A DNA stretch of 64,000 nucleotides from Ochrobactrum teleogrylli (GTDB taxonomy: Bacteria > Pseudomonadota > Alphaproteobacteria > Rhizobiales > Rhizobiaceae). The notes under the pieces were generated by a model. It was not told the origin of the DNA and ran no database searches. It saw only the letters and a program-made list of their open reading frames with translations. Of the stretch, positions 53,547 to 64,000 are shown piece after piece. The DNA is taken from NCBI RefSeq assembly GCF_006376685.1, contig NZ_VEWL01000010.1, forward strand, positions 62,001 to 126,000, in the 5' to 3' direction. The first letter of the stretch is position 1. The number at the start of each line of letters is the position of its first letter. Position numbers and translations under genes: made by a program.

Positions 53547-54923
53547 GTGGGGCTTTCCCCGACTGATATTTTTAAATCTTTTCATCTGGATCAGGCAAAG
53601 ACTGTTATTGCGGCCGTTTCCGGTGGCAGCGATTCGCTGGCAATGCTGTTCCTGCTTAAGGATTATTTGGCGACACTGGTTCACTGCCCGGCATTGCTGG
53701 CGGTGACTGTTGATCATCGCTTGCGTCCCGAATCAGCCGAAGAGGCTGAAAATGTCGGGGTGCTGTGCCGTGAACACGGTATCGCGCACCGCATTCTGGC
53801 ATGGGACGATCCCAAGCCGACGCAGGGGCTGGCCGCAGCCGCGCGCAGCGCGCGCTACCGGCTTCTGGTGCAGGCGGCGCATGAAGCGGGCGCGGGTGTG
53901 ATCGTGACGGGCCATACGCAGGATGACCAGATCGAGACTTTCCTGATGCGCAAGGAGCGCAGCCACCATGCGGAGGCGAGGGGGCTTGCCGCCATGGCCG
54001 CTCAATCGTGGCTGGAAGGGTCTGTCGAACTGATCCGACCGTTGCTTTCCGTTTCGCGGCAGGCATTGCGGGACGAACTGACGGCGAAAGGTCTCCGCTG
54101 GGTCGATGATCCGAGCAATGCCAATACGGATTACGAGCGCCCGCGTGTTCGCCAGGGCGCTGCCGCTGATGCCGATCCGCAGATCGTTCTGGCGCAAGTG
54201 GCTTTGGCCAGCGCGGCGCGCAAGCGCGACAACGCCGCTCTCGTTGCGGCCATGGCTGATCCCGCGAGTTTGCATGTGGATGTTAGCGACCGGATGGAAA
54301 TCAACCCGGCCATTTATGCCTCCTTGCCCGAAACCGTGCGGCGGCTCTTTTCCGGCCTCGTGGCTTCCCTGGCTGGCGGGCGGCGTTTCCTGCCGGGCGA
54401 CGCCGAGCGGGTGCGTATTGAACGCATCCTGTTGGGCGAACACGAAAGCCAAAAACACGAAAGATTGACCATTTTTGGCGCGTTGATCGAGCGGGGAGCC
54501 AAAGGGCAGCCGCATCGCTTTCGCCGCGAGCGGCGCAATTTGCCGTCCGTGCCGTTGCCCGCCGGGGGTAGTTGCATCTGGGATGGGCGCTTCCGCTTTT
54601 TCAATACAGGCGACCGCGATTTTGAAATCGCCGCGCCGGGACGACAGGCGCTGATCGATTTTCTGACCGATTCTCCAGTGTCCCTCCCGGAAAATCCTTC
54701 AGAAACAAATACGCGATGGCGCGAAGCGCTTCTGGTGCTGCCCGCGGTCTATGTGGATGGAAAGATTGTCTCTCTGCCGTTCCTTCCGGGGCAGAATCTC
54801 CCGGCGGAAGTTCGTATGGAGCGGCATTTCGCTTTGTTCGATCATGTGTTGCCGGGATATGATTTTGCACTTGCCCAGGCGATCGAGAAGCGGATTGGCC
54901 GTCAAACTTCGCTAAACTCCTAA
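53547..54923 (+). CDS. tilS: tRNA(Ile)-lysidine synthase
   Basis: A 458-residue protein from GTG 53547 (SD GGAG 53536-53539). The PP-loop is [17 protein letters not shown]; next are [49 protein letters not shown] and [39 protein letters not shown], characteristic of TilS. It modifies C34 of the minor isoleucine tRNA to lysidine so that it reads AUA; the gene is essential. This is notable because zapA here appears to start with AUA, although initiation uses a different tRNA. The C-terminal part is shorter in similarity. It is 16 bp after cpoB. Confidence 0.93.
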   Translation: MGLSPTDIFKSFHLDQAKTVIAAVSGGSDSLAMLFLLKDYLATLVHCPALLAVTVDHRLRPESAEEAENVGVLCREHGIAHRILAWDDPKPTQGLAAAARSARYRLLVQAAHEAGAGVIVTGHTQDDQIETFLMRKERSHHAEARGLAAMAAQSWLEGSVELIRPLLSVSRQALRDELTAKGLRWVDDPSNANTDYERPRVRQGAAADADPQIVLAQVALASAARKRDNAALVAAMADPASLHVDVSDRMEINPAIYASLPETVRRLFSGLVASLAGGRRFLPGDAERVRIERILLGEHESQKHERLTIFGALIERGAKGQPHRFRRERRNLPSVPLPAGGSCIWDGRFRFFNTGDRDFEIAAPGRQALIDFLTDSPVSLPENPSETNTRWREALLVLPAVYVDGKIVSLPFLPGQNLPAEVRMERHFALFDHVLPGYDFALAQAIEKRIGRQTSLNS

Positions 54924-54972
54924 TTTTTATAAACCAGAGTGGGAAGAATCTCCCATGCGGCGTGATACGCGC

Positions 54973-55002
54973 CTTGGCAACGCCTTCCTTCGATCCTATG
55001 TT
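54973..55002 (+). promoter_or_regulatory. Candidate RpoH (sigma-32) promoter of ftsH
   Basis: CTTG (54973-54976), 18 bases, CCTATGTT (54995-55002), close to the alphaproteobacterial heat-shock pattern CTTG-N17/18-CYTAT. It overlaps an inverted repeat TTCGATC/GATCGAA (54989-54995 and 55004-55010). The ftsH start is 57 bp downstream. Confidence 0.55.
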
Positions 55003-55058
55003 AGATCGAAACATCGTTCCGCGGTTGCGGAACGGCCGTGGTATCGATTGGACCCGAT

Positions 55059-56990
<1,932 letters not shown>

Positions 56991-57311
56991 GTTGCTTATG
57001 GCAAACAGACAAAGAAAGCCGGGTTTCGCCCGGCTTTCTTTTTGATTATATCTCCAAGACAGCTGCCAAGCCCTGCAAAGGCTCGGTTAACGATTTCGGT
57101 GCATCATCTTTTGAGGGATACAACTTTAGCGACCGGCATCGCTTTGGACGCTGCCAAAGACGAAATTGCATAGAACAGGCATTTTAGGATATTAACCCAG
57201 AAATTCGCCGTCAGAGTTGCGGGCCTGCGCGACTATTGCGCTCCGGTTGAAAGGAGCGGCATATATCGACGGCGCCGGGATGGCGAAGTGGCTCAACGCA
57301 AGGCTAAACAT
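56991..57311. other. 321-bp intergenic region ftsH-glmM
   Basis: No supported gene. Apart from the ftsH terminator (57011-57043) I see only single TTAA motifs and an expected glmM promoter. Confidence 0.55.
57011..57043 (+). terminator. Intrinsic terminator after ftsH
   Basis: Perfect 13-bp arms AAAGAAAGCCGGG (57011-57023) and CCCGGCTTTCTTT (57029-57041), T-run to 57043. Confidence 0.9.
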
Positions 57312-58664
57312 ATGACACGGAAATACTTCGGAACTGACGGCATTCGCGGACAGGCGAACAGTTTCCCCATGACGCCTGATGTGGCCATGAAGGTCGGCAT
57401 GGCGGTGGGCCATATTTTCCGCCGTTCGGGTCAGGTTTCGCGGGTGGTGATTGGCAAGGATACGCGCCGTTCGGGCTATATGCTGGAAAACGCACTGGTT
57501 GCCGGTTTCACGGCGGCGGGCATGGATGTGTTCCTGCTGGGGCCGATCCCGACACCGGCTGTCGCCATGCTCTGCCGTTCGCTGCGCGCAGATATCGGCG
57601 TGATGATTTCGGCTTCGCACAATCCCTATTACGACAACGGCATCAAGCTGTTCGGTCCCGATGGCTTCAAGCTGTCAGACGAGATCGAGCTTCAGATCGA
57701 AAAGTTGATCGAGGGCGATCTGTCGTCGCTGCTGGCAAGCCATGGGGCCATCGGCAAGGCCAAGCGCGTCGACGGCGACATCTATCGCTATATCGAATTT
57801 GCCAAGCGCACCATGCCGCGCAACATCGCGCTCAACGGCCTGCGTGTGGTGATCGATTGCGCCAACGGTGCTGGCTATAAGGTGGCTCCGGCAGCGCTCT
57901 GGGAGCTTGGCGCGGAAGTCATCACTATCAATGACGAGCCGAACGGCATCAATATTAACGAGGATTGCGGTTCGACCCATCCGATCGGCCTGATGAAGAA
58001 GGTGCAGGAACTGCGCGCCGATGTCGGCATTGCGCTGGATGGCGACGCGGATCGCGTGCTGCTCGTCGATGAAACCGGATCGGTAATCGACGGTGACCAG
58101 CTGATGGCGGTGATTGCCGAATCATGGGCCAATAGCGACCGGCTGACCGGCGGCGGCATTGTCGCGACCATCATGTCCAATCTCGGACTGGAGCGTTTCC
58201 TGACCGATCACAATCTGACGCTCGCCCGCACCAAGGTGGGCGACCGCTATGTGGTCGAGCATATGCGCGAACATGGCTTCAATGTGGGTGGCGAACAGTC
58301 CGGCCACATCGTCCTGTCGGATTTCGCGACGACCGGGGACGGACTGATCTCCGCCTTGCAGATATTGGCTGTCATGCAGGAAGCGGAAAAGCCGCTCAGC
58401 GACATCTGCCGCAAGTTTGAACCCGTGCCGCAATTGCTCAAGAATGTGCGCACTGCCGGTGGCAAGCCGCTGGAAAATAAGAATGTAAAACACGCCATCG
58501 ATGAAGCGCGCGAGCGTCTTGGCGTGCAGGGCCGCCTCGTGATCCGCCCATCGGGGACCGAACCACTGATCCGCGTGATGGCCGAAGGCGATGATCGCGT
58601 TCTGGTTGAGAAAGTGGTCAACGATATTGTCGATGTCATCTCGTCGGTGGGCAACGCGGCTTAA
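57312..58664 (+). CDS. glmM: Phosphoglucosamine mutase
   Basis: A 450-residue enzyme from ATG 57312 ([29 protein letters not shown]). Active-site serine in [23 protein letters not shown], metal loop [17 protein letters not shown], sugar-binding [13 protein letters not shown] and the phosphate loop [19 protein letters not shown] are present. It converts glucosamine-6-phosphate to glucosamine-1-phosphate, a step toward UDP-GlcNAc for peptidoglycan and LPS. The ftsH-glmM linkage is conserved in proteobacteria. An in-frame ATG at 57288 has no family similarity. Followed by a terminator. Confidence 0.97.
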   Translation: MTRKYFGTDGIRGQANSFPMTPDVAMKVGMAVGHIFRRSGQVSRVVIGKDTRRSGYMLENALVAGFTAAGMDVFLLGPIPTPAVAMLCRSLRADIGVMISASHNPYYDNGIKLFGPDGFKLSDEIELQIEKLIEGDLSSLLASHGAIGKAKRVDGDIYRYIEFAKRTMPRNIALNGLRVVIDCANGAGYKVAPAALWELGAEVITINDEPNGININEDCGSTHPIGLMKKVQELRADVGIALDGDADRVLLVDETGSVIDGDQLMAVIAESWANSDRLTGGGIVATIMSNLGLERFLTDHNLTLARTKVGDRYVVEHMREHGFNVGGEQSGHIVLSDFATTGDGLISALQILAVMQEAEKPLSDICRKFEPVPQLLKNVRTAGGKPLENKNVKHAIDEARERLGVQGRLVIRPSGTEPLIRVMAEGDDRVLVEKVVNDIVDVISSVGNAA

Positions 58665-58690
58665 CTTAATAATAAAAATTTGAATGATTG

Positions 58691-58722
58691 AAACGGCGCG
58701 TCTCTACGCGCCGTTTTTATTT
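58691..58722 (+). terminator. Intrinsic terminator after glmM
   Basis: Perfect 10-bp arms AAACGGCGCG (58691-58700) and CGCGCCGTTT (58707-58716), followed by a TTATTTT tail. Confidence 0.85.
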
Positions 58723-58767
58723 TAGCTACGTCTAAGATTTATTAAAAAGGATCGTTAAAAAACAAGG

Positions 58768-58782
58768 TTAAGTTGTAATTAA
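58768..58782. promoter_or_regulatory. CtrA-type box upstream of outer membrane protein gene
   Basis: TTAA (58768-58771), GTTGTAA, TTAA (58779-58782), inside a perfect inverted repeat AAGGTTAA/TTAACCTT (58764-58786). The Omp start is about 70 bp downstream. Confidence 0.6.
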
Positions 58783-58852
58783 CCTTTCAAAATTATGTTC
58801 CCTACAGAAAGCGAGGATGACGCTCTGGCGTCATGATATTTCAATGGGGCAG

Positions 58853-59698
58853 ATGATGAACGGTCTTGTGAAAACTCTTTTCGGCGGCTTGGCTGCATCT
58901 GTCGCCATGATGGCTACGGGCGCTTTGGCGGCCGATATGATCGAACCGCCGGTGGTTCCGGAAGTTGTTGTAGCGCCGCCTGCCGTCGGCGGCTGGTATC
59001 TGCGCGGCGATCTCGGCTATTCCAAGCCGAAATTCAAGGATGCGGATTACTCAACGATCGACAATTGCGCGACATGCGGCGTTGATCGGACATTCGGCAG
59101 CAACACACTCTACGGCGACCTGAAAGGTTCGTTCCTGATCGGCGGCGGCGTCGGCTACCAGCTGACGGATTACTTCCGCACCGATCTGACGGTCGATTAC
59201 ATGACCCGTGCTAAGTTCGAAGGCAACACATTCGGTGAAGCCTGCAACGGCGATCTGAATTGCGCTTCCGATGAACGCGCCCATTTCTCGGCGCTATCGA
59301 TCCTGGCTAATGCCTATGTCGATCTCGGCAACTTCAGCGGCTTCACGCCTTATGTCGGCGCCGGTATCGGTGGAACGCGCGTCAGATGGAGCGATCTGGA
59401 CGATGTGCGCTATGGCGGCACCATGGAAGGCACAGCCAACTGGCGCTTCACCTATGCGCTCATGGCGGGTGCTTCCGTCGATCTGACGCAGAACCTCAAG
59501 CTCGATGCCGGTTATCGCTATCGCCATATCAATGGCGGCAAGATGTTTGAAGGCAACCGGTATATTGGCGACGGTTACGACAAGGGCATGGACATTCATG
59601 ACTTCCGCGTTGGCCTGCGCTACATGTTCGGTGGATCGAATGCGCCTTACGCACCACAGCAGGTTTCGACCATTGTGGACGGCCCCGTCTACAAGTAA
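58853..59698 (+). CDS. Outer membrane beta-barrel protein (Omp25/31 family)
   Basis: From ATG 58853 (or 58856; GGGG SD at 58846-58849) the product is 281 residues. Signal peptide: MNGLVKTLFGGLAASVAMMATGALAA, then mature ADMIEPPVVPEVVVAPPAVGGWYLRGDLGYS. The barrel strands alternate as in Omp25/Omp31: GGGVGYQLTDYFRTDLTVDYM, ILANAYVDLGNFSGFTPYVGAGIGGTRVRW, RFTYALMAGASVDLTQNLKLDAGYRYRHI and HDFRVGLRYMF. Two CxxC-like cysteines (NCATCG) and another pair (EACNGDLNCAS) lie in outer loops. Unlike most members it continues 19 residues past the final strand (GGSNAPYAPQQVSTIVDGPVYK). Upstream CtrA box. Confidence 0.88.
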   Translation: MMNGLVKTLFGGLAASVAMMATGALAADMIEPPVVPEVVVAPPAVGGWYLRGDLGYSKPKFKDADYSTIDNCATCGVDRTFGSNTLYGDLKGSFLIGGGVGYQLTDYFRTDLTVDYMTRAKFEGNTFGEACNGDLNCASDERAHFSALSILANAYVDLGNFSGFTPYVGAGIGGTRVRWSDLDDVRYGGTMEGTANWRFTYALMAGASVDLTQNLKLDAGYRYRHINGGKMFEGNRYIGDGYDKGMDIHDFRVGLRYMFGGSNAPYAPQQVSTIVDGPVYK

Positions 59699-59726
59699 GC
59701 GAACACAGAGATATCTGATTGTTGAG

Positions 59727-59749
59727 GGCCCGGGAAACCGGGCCTTTTT
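59727..59749 (+). terminator. Intrinsic terminator after first Omp gene
   Basis: Arms GGCCCGG (59727-59733) and CCGGGCC (59738-59744) followed by TTTTT. Confidence 0.85.
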
Positions 59750-59844
59750 CTTTGCGGCTTCGCTTGAATGACCCCCCAATTTTTATCGGGCGTTAACCAT
59801 AGGTGTTCATAATTGAGATAATTCTTATGAGCGGGGTTCTCATC

Positions 59845-60534
59845 ATGTTTGCGAAGTGGCGTGCTCTCGATCTGTCGGCCATTGTTCTGGCGGGTTTCAG
59901 CGTTGTATCCGTTGCCTCGGCGGCCGATCTCGATGCCGTCGGCTATGAGCCAATTGTCGAAGCGCAGCCGGTTGAAGTCGGCTCCGGCTGGTATTTGCGC
60001 GGCGATCTCGGTTACAATATCTCTTCCAAAACCGGCCTTTCGGCCCGCGATCAGTTCGGGAACAGCATTTCCGAAAGCTTCGATCTGGATAAGAATTTCG
60101 TGCCTTCGGTCGGTATCGGTTATCAGTTCACTGATTATCTGCGCGCCGACGTGACGGGCAGCTATTCCAAGCAGGATATGGAAGATTTTCCCGCCGAAGC
60201 CCGTATCTGGGACATGATGGCCAACGCCTATGTGGACCTCGGCAATTTCGCGGGCTTCACGCCTTATCTCGGCGGGGGACTTGGCTTCGCCAATGTGCGC
60301 TATACATTCGATACTGGCGTTGGCGATCTGAAGTCCGACGATGACTATCGGTTCGCCTGGGCGCTGATGGCTGGTGTCGGCATCGATGTTGCCTCGAACA
60401 TCAAGCTCGATCTCGGCTATCGTTACGGCGTCATCAGCAGCGGTGATGTCGTCAGTGGCAATGGCATCACAATCAGCGATCAGGATATCAAGTCGCATCA
60501 GTTGCGCGCCGGTATCCGTTTCACGACCTGGTAG
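59845..60534 (+). CDS. Outer membrane beta-barrel protein, second copy
   Basis: From ATG 59845 the product is 229 residues (ATG 59827 adds six). Signal peptide MFAKWRALDLSAIVLAGFSVVSVASA, then ADLDAVGYEPIVEAQPVEVGSGWYLRGDLGYNISSK. Strand pattern VGIGYQFTDYLRADVTGSYSKQ, MANAYVDLGNFAGFTPYLGGGLGFANVRYTF and LDLGYRYGVI matches the first copy, which lies 146 bp upstream on the same strand, so the pair are tandem duplicates with strong divergence. It ends LRAGIRFTTW, with the terminal aromatic residue usual for BAM-assembled barrels, and has no C-terminal extension. Confidence 0.86.
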   Translation: MFAKWRALDLSAIVLAGFSVVSVASAADLDAVGYEPIVEAQPVEVGSGWYLRGDLGYNISSKTGLSARDQFGNSISESFDLDKNFVPSVGIGYQFTDYLRADVTGSYSKQDMEDFPAEARIWDMMANAYVDLGNFAGFTPYLGGGLGFANVRYTFDTGVGDLKSDDDYRFAWALMAGVGIDVASNIKLDLGYRYGVISSGDVVSGNGITISDQDIKSHQLRAGIRFTTW

Positions 60535-60562
60535 TCAGTGCGATTGAAAGCAGACTGGAAAC

Positions 60563-60586
60563 AGGGCCCTTGCGGGCCCTTTTTTG
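60563..60586 (+). terminator. Intrinsic terminator after second Omp gene
   Basis: Arms AGGGCCC (60563-60569) and GGGCCCT (60574-60580) followed by six T residues. Confidence 0.85.
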
Positions 60587-60689
60587 TTGCGACCACACTG
60601 TTCTACGAATTTTGATATCGTGCGGCAGTTAAGAGCAAAATATTCCTGAAAAGCCCCGTTGTGGAAAAATGCGCTTTCCGCTATTCCCA

Positions 60690-60745
60690 TCAGTGGGCCA
60701 CGTCTCCCCACCGAGACGCGTGCTATCTGAGAGGATAGAAACAAC
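60690..60745 (+). promoter_or_regulatory. Structured serC leader (serC RNA motif candidate)
   Basis: GTGGG (60693-60697) can pair with CCCAC (60707-60711), while the loop segment CGTCTC (60701-60706) can pair with GAGACG (60713-60718), which together make an H-type pseudoknot. Immediately after it, CTATC (60723-60727) and GATAG (60734-60738) form a hairpin whose loop and 3' arm contain the SD (GAGAGGA). This fits the alphaproteobacterial 'serC' leader motif as I remember it. It is probably a cis-regulator of translation; the ligand is not known to me. Confidence 0.62.
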
Positions 60746-61921
60746 ATGACGACGATTGCGAAGCCGGTAGTTCGCCCGGCTAACCCTAATTTTTCATCCG
60801 GTCCCTGTGCAAAACGTCCCGGCTGGTCGCTCGATGCGCTGGTCGATGCCGCTCTTGGCCGTTCGCATCGCGCGAAAATCGGCAAGACCAAGCTGAAGGA
60901 CGCCATCGACCTTACCCGCGAAATCCTGCAGGTGCCTGCCGATTACCGCATCGGCATCGTTCCGGCATCCGATACCGGCGCTGTGGAAATGGCGCTGTGG
61001 TCCATGCTCGGCGCGCGTGGCGTCGATATGGTCGCGTGGGAAAGCTTCGGCGCGGGCTGGGTTACGGATGTGACCAAGCAGCTCAAGCTCGAAGATGTGC
61101 GCACTTTTGTGGCGCCTTACGGCGAGATTGTCGATTTTTCGCAGGTCGATTTCGACCGCGATGTCGTCTTCACCTGGAACGGCACAACGTCGGGCGCGCG
61201 CGTACCGAACGCCGATTTCATCCCGGCCGATCGCAAGGGTCTGACCTTCTGTGATGCCACCTCTGCGGCTTTCGCGCAGCGTCTGGATTTCGCGAAGCTC
61301 GACGTCGTGACCTTCTCCTGGCAGAAGGTTCTGGGCGGCGAGGGCGCACATGGCATGCTGATCCTCAGCCCCCGCGCCGTGGAACGTCTGGAAAGCTACA
61401 AGCCTGCATGGCCGCTGCCCAAGATTTTCCGCATGACTTCCGGCGGCAAGCTGATCGAAGGCATCTTCGTCGGCGAAACCATCAACACGCCGTCCATGCT
61501 CTGCGTGGAAGACTATCTCGACGCGCTTAACTGGGCGAAGTCGATTGGCGGCCTTGATGGTCTGGTCGGACGAGCCGACAGCAATTTTGCCGTTCTGGAT
61601 GCTTTCGTGGCCAAGACGCCATGGATCGCCAATCTGGCCGCGAAGCCGGAAAACCGTTCCAACACCTCCGTTTGCCTGACCATCGTCGATCCGGAAGTGA
61701 CCGCACTTTCTGCCGAAGCTCAGGCTGCTTTCGCCAAGGGCATGGTTACGGCGCTGGAAAAGGAAGGCGTTGCCTTTGACATCGGCGCTTATCGCGATGC
61801 GCCTTCGGGCCTGCGTATCTGGGCCGGTGCGACGGTTGAGACGTCAGATCTGGAAGCGCTGACCCATTGGCTCGACTGGGCTTTTGAAGCGCAGAAAGCT
61901 GCACTCAAGGCTGCTGCCTGA
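60746..61921 (+). CDS. serC: Phosphoserine aminotransferase
   Basis: A 391-residue PLP enzyme of the alphaproteobacterial SerC type. It starts [72 protein letters not shown] and the PLP-lysine segment [29 protein letters not shown] are visible. It makes 3-phosphoserine from 3-phosphohydroxypyruvate and glutamate. It precedes serA by 149 bp with the same direction; there is no terminator in between. Translation is probably controlled by the structured leader at 60690-60745. Confidence 0.96.
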   Translation: MTTIAKPVVRPANPNFSSGPCAKRPGWSLDALVDAALGRSHRAKIGKTKLKDAIDLTREILQVPADYRIGIVPASDTGAVEMALWSMLGARGVDMVAWESFGAGWVTDVTKQLKLEDVRTFVAPYGEIVDFSQVDFDRDVVFTWNGTTSGARVPNADFIPADRKGLTFCDATSAAFAQRLDFAKLDVVTFSWQKVLGGEGAHGMLILSPRAVERLESYKPAWPLPKIFRMTSGGKLIEGIFVGETINTPSMLCVEDYLDALNWAKSIGGLDGLVGRADSNFAVLDAFVAKTPWIANLAAKPENRSNTSVCLTIVDPEVTALSAEAQAAFAKGMVTALEKEGVAFDIGAYRDAPSGLRIWAGATVETSDLEALTHWLDWAFEAQKAALKAAA

Positions 61922-62070
61922 GGCGCGTTCCTGTTAAGCCGTGGCCAGTCGTTGGGCCACGGCTCGCATTCCCAAAATATTTGCAGCATTTCGCATGAGC
62001 CCAATGCGGTGCCTATCTGCAAGCTCACGGTTTGAAATGCTTGGTCAGGAATTGTTTGAAGGAGGCCCCA

Positions 62071-63672
62071 ATGGCACCTCGCGTTCTCGTATCCGATAAG
62101 CTTTCGCCCACTGCCGTCCAGATTTTCAAGGATCGCGGTGTTGAAGTCGATTACTTGCCCGATCTCGGCAAGGATAAGGAAAAGCTCCTCGAAGTTATAG
62201 GCCAGTATGACGGTCTGGCAATTCGTTCGGCCACGAAGGTCACGGAAAAGCTGATCGCCGCTGCTAAAAATCTCAAGGTTGTCGGTCGCGCCGGTATCGG
62301 CGTGGACAATGTTGATATCCCGGCTGCTTCGCGTCGCGGTATCATCGTGATGAATACGCCTTTCGGCAATTCGATCACCACAGCGGAACATGCCATTGCG
62401 CTGATGTTCGCCGTGGCGCGTCAGTTGCCGGAAGCCGACACTTCCACCCGCGCCGGCAAGTGGGAGAAGAACCGCTTCATGGGCGTGGAAATCACCGGCA
62501 AGACGCTCGGAGTCGTCGGTTGCGGCAATATCGGTTCGATTGTCGCCACGCGCGGCATTGGCCTCAAGATGCATGTGGTGGCTTTCGATCCGTTTTTGTC
62601 GGAAGCCCGTGCGCAGGAACTGGGCGTCGAAAAGGTCGAGCTGGACGAATTGCTCGCCCGCGCCGATTTCATCACGCTGCACACGCCACTCACCGACAAG
62701 ACCCGCAATCTCATCAATGCGGAAAGCCTTGCCAAAACCAAGCCGGGCGTCCGTATCATCAATTGCGCGCGCGGTGGTCTGATCGTTGAAAAGGACCTCA
62801 TTGCCGCATTGAAGTCCGGTCACGTGGCCGGTGCCGGTATCGATGTTTACGAAACCGAGCCTGCGACGGAGAATGAGCTTTTCACCCTGCCGAATGTCGT
62901 CTGCACGCCGCATCTGGGGGCTTCGACCTCGGAAGCGCAGGAAAATGTCGCGCTTCAGGTGGCCGAACAAATGTCGGACTATCTCACCAAGGGTGCGGTT
63001 TCCAACGCCATCAACATGCCGTCGATCACGGCGGAAGAAGCGCCGCGCTTGCGGCCTTTCGTCAAGCTGGCGGAAGTTCTCGGCGCTTTTGTCGGTCAGG
63101 TGACCGACGAGCCGATTGAGGAAGTGGAAGTGCTGTTCGACGGTTCCACCTCCGCCATGAACACCCGCGCTTTGCTGAGTGCGGCTCTGGCCGGTCTCAT
63201 TCGCCCGCAGGTCGCCGATGTCAACATGGTTTCGGCGCCGATCATGGTGAAGGAGCGCGGCATCATCGTTTCGGAAGTGAAGCGCGACAAGTCCGGCATT
63301 TTCGACGGCTATATCAAGCTGACCGTCCGCACGACGCTGCGCGAGCGCTCCATCGCCGGAACCTGCTTCTCGGATGGCAAGCCGCGCTTCATCCAGATCA
63401 AGGGAATCAACCTCGATGCCGAGGTCGGTCCGCACATGCTCTACGTCACCAACAAGGACGTTCCGGGCATGATCGGCCTGCTCGGCACGATCTGCGGCAA
63501 GCACAATATCAATATCGCAAATTTCTCGCTTGGACGCGATCATCCCGGTGGCGACGCCATTGCCATGCTCTATGTGGATGAACAGATTCCGCAGGCAGCA
63601 CTTGACGAACTGATAGCTCAGGAGGCAATCAGAGCGGCAACACCGCTTGAGTTCAACGTCGGAGAAGTTTGA
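62071..63672 (+). CDS. serA: D-3-phosphoglycerate dehydrogenase
   Basis: A 533-residue type I enzyme from ATG 62071 (SD AAGGAGG), with N-terminal MAPRVLVSDKLSPTAVQIF. The NAD-binding motif is KTLGVVGCGNIGSIVATRGIGLKM; catalytic Arg in INCARGGLIVEKDL, Glu in DVYETEPATEN and His in VCTPHLGASTSEAQENV. The intervening allosteric domain (NTRALLSAALAGLIRPQVADVN) and C-terminal ACT domain (HMLYVTNKDVPGMIGLLGTICGKHNINIANFSLGRDHPGG) are present. It oxidises 3-phosphoglycerate, the first step of serine synthesis. SerC and SerA are encoded together. Confidence 0.97.
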   Translation: MAPRVLVSDKLSPTAVQIFKDRGVEVDYLPDLGKDKEKLLEVIGQYDGLAIRSATKVTEKLIAAAKNLKVVGRAGIGVDNVDIPAASRRGIIVMNTPFGNSITTAEHAIALMFAVARQLPEADTSTRAGKWEKNRFMGVEITGKTLGVVGCGNIGSIVATRGIGLKMHVVAFDPFLSEARAQELGVEKVELDELLARADFITLHTPLTDKTRNLINAESLAKTKPGVRIINCARGGLIVEKDLIAALKSGHVAGAGIDVYETEPATENELFTLPNVVCTPHLGASTSEAQENVALQVAEQMSDYLTKGAVSNAINMPSITAEEAPRLRPFVKLAEVLGAFVGQVTDEPIEEVEVLFDGSTSAMNTRALLSAALAGLIRPQVADVNMVSAPIMVKERGIIVSEVKRDKSGIFDGYIKLTVRTTLRERSIAGTCFSDGKPRFIQIKGINLDAEVGPHMLYVTNKDVPGMIGLLGTICGKHNINIANFSLGRDHPGGDAIAMLYVDEQIPQAALDELIAQEAIRAATPLEFNVGEV

Positions 63673-63676
63673 AAAC

Positions 63677-64000
63677 ATGACTGAAGAGATGGCACAGCCG
63701 GAATGGCGGCGCATGCACGAGCAGGATATCGAGCGCGTGACTGTGGTAGCCAATGTGGTCCATCTCGACTTTTTCGAGGATGAAGCGGTCTTCCGGGACC
63801 GCTTCAAGCTCTATCCGGCGGGTTGCTTCGTCTATGCCCGTGACAATGACATACTGGGTTATGGCATCAGCCATCCATGGAAACTCGATACGGTGCCCGC
63901 GCTGAATTCGGTTCTCGGCGAACTGCCGGAAGACACCAGCACCTACTATATCCACGATATTGCGCTTTTGCCCGCCGCCCGCTCCGCCGGTGCCGCCACG
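63677..64000 (+). CDS. GNAT-family N-acetyltransferase (3' end outside window)
   Basis: The frame is open from ATG 63677 to the end of the window (108 codons). It begins MTEEMAQPEWRRMHEQDIERVTVVANVVHLDFFEDEAVF and continues CFVYARDNDILGYGISHPWKLDTVPALNSVLGELPEDTSTYYIHDIALLPAARSAGAAT, whose YIHDIALLPAARSAG is the V/I-x-P-x-x-R-x-x-G acetyl-CoA-binding motif start of GNAT proteins. Only 4 bases separate it from the serA stop, so it may be cotranscribed. Substrate unknown; the motif A end and C terminus are not in the window. Confidence 0.85.
   Translation, partial: MTEEMAQPEWRRMHEQDIERVTVVANVVHLDFFEDEAVFRDRFKLYPAGCFVYARDNDILGYGISHPWKLDTVPALNSVLGELPEDTSTYYIHDIALLPAARSAGAAT

Noticed and set aside
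58739-58770. Additional TTAA pairs upstream of the Omp gene
   Set aside because: They are spaced by nine bases, not seven; only the 58768-58782 pair fits.
61789-63807. 672-codon antisense open frame opposite serA
   Set aside because: Shadow of serA; no family features.

Overview
The window is a contiguous piece of an alphaproteobacterial main chromosome. Its content points to the order Rhizobiales, most likely Brucellaceae (Brucella/Ochrobactrum). The signs are GapR-, TrcR- and RcdA-type cell-cycle genes, an Omp25/Omp31-type outer membrane protein pair, a Pal protein of the Omp16 type, an OpgC/Cgm-like glucan modifier, an alphaproteobacterial 6S RNA and CtrA-type TTAA-N7-TTAA boxes. I see no prophage, insertion sequence, CRISPR array, tRNA or rRNA. 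This is mostly core genome, and the less explored content is regulatory RNA, dispersed palindromes and a few orphan gene pairs.

Layout. 1-6.2 kb: 3' part of an ABC-F ATPase gene, aldo/keto reductase, gapR, N-formylglutamate amidohydrolase, a DUF1036 exported protein overlapping pyk. 6.2-11.7 kb: TPR protein, rpmJ (zinc-free type), purE-purK, two divergent DUF465 genes, an MFS transporter and DUF1192. 11.8-17.3 kb: quinone oxidoreductase, trcR, a flavodoxin-fold quinone reductase divergent from a LysR regulator, a WYL regulator with a small upstream gene, and an SDR. 17.3-27.3 kb: prpE, fba, aldose sugar dehydrogenase, then the tkt-gap-(glycolipid-binding protein)-pgk sugar-phosphate cluster on the minus strand. 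27.7-31.9 kb: DUF4164, zapA, 6S RNA, a membrane-SRPBCC protein, 5-formyl-THF cyclo-ligase, ymdB-like phosphodiesterase and a GntR regulator. 32.1-41.0 kb: yebC, rpmE, ABC exporter, a MotA/MotB-like pair, suhB, efp, a Sel1-repeat protein and a divergent ThiE. 41.5-43.7 kb: opgC, a small RNA resembling mmgR/suhB RNA, and rcdA with CtrA boxes upstream. 44-58.7 kb: ruvC-ruvA-ruvB-ybgC-tolQ-tolR-tolA-tolB-pal-cpoB-tilS-ftsH-glmM. 58.8-64 kb: two Omp25/31-like proteins, serC with a structured leader, serA and a truncated GNAT gene.

Together the genes cover lower glycolysis and the pentose-phosphate pathway (pyk, fba, gap, pgk, tkt), serine synthesis (serC, serA), purine synthesis (purE, purK), recombination repair (ruvCAB), and envelope constriction and integrity (Tol-Pal, cpoB, glmM, opgC, Omps). 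They also include cell-cycle control (gapR, trcR, rcdA, zapA). The points most worth following up are: zapA apparently starting at AUA; CtrA boxes in front of an sRNA, rcdA and an Omp gene; a pseudoknot-like serC leader with an SD-masking hairpin; and a ~120-bp palindromic repeat present three times, each copy just 3' of a gene.
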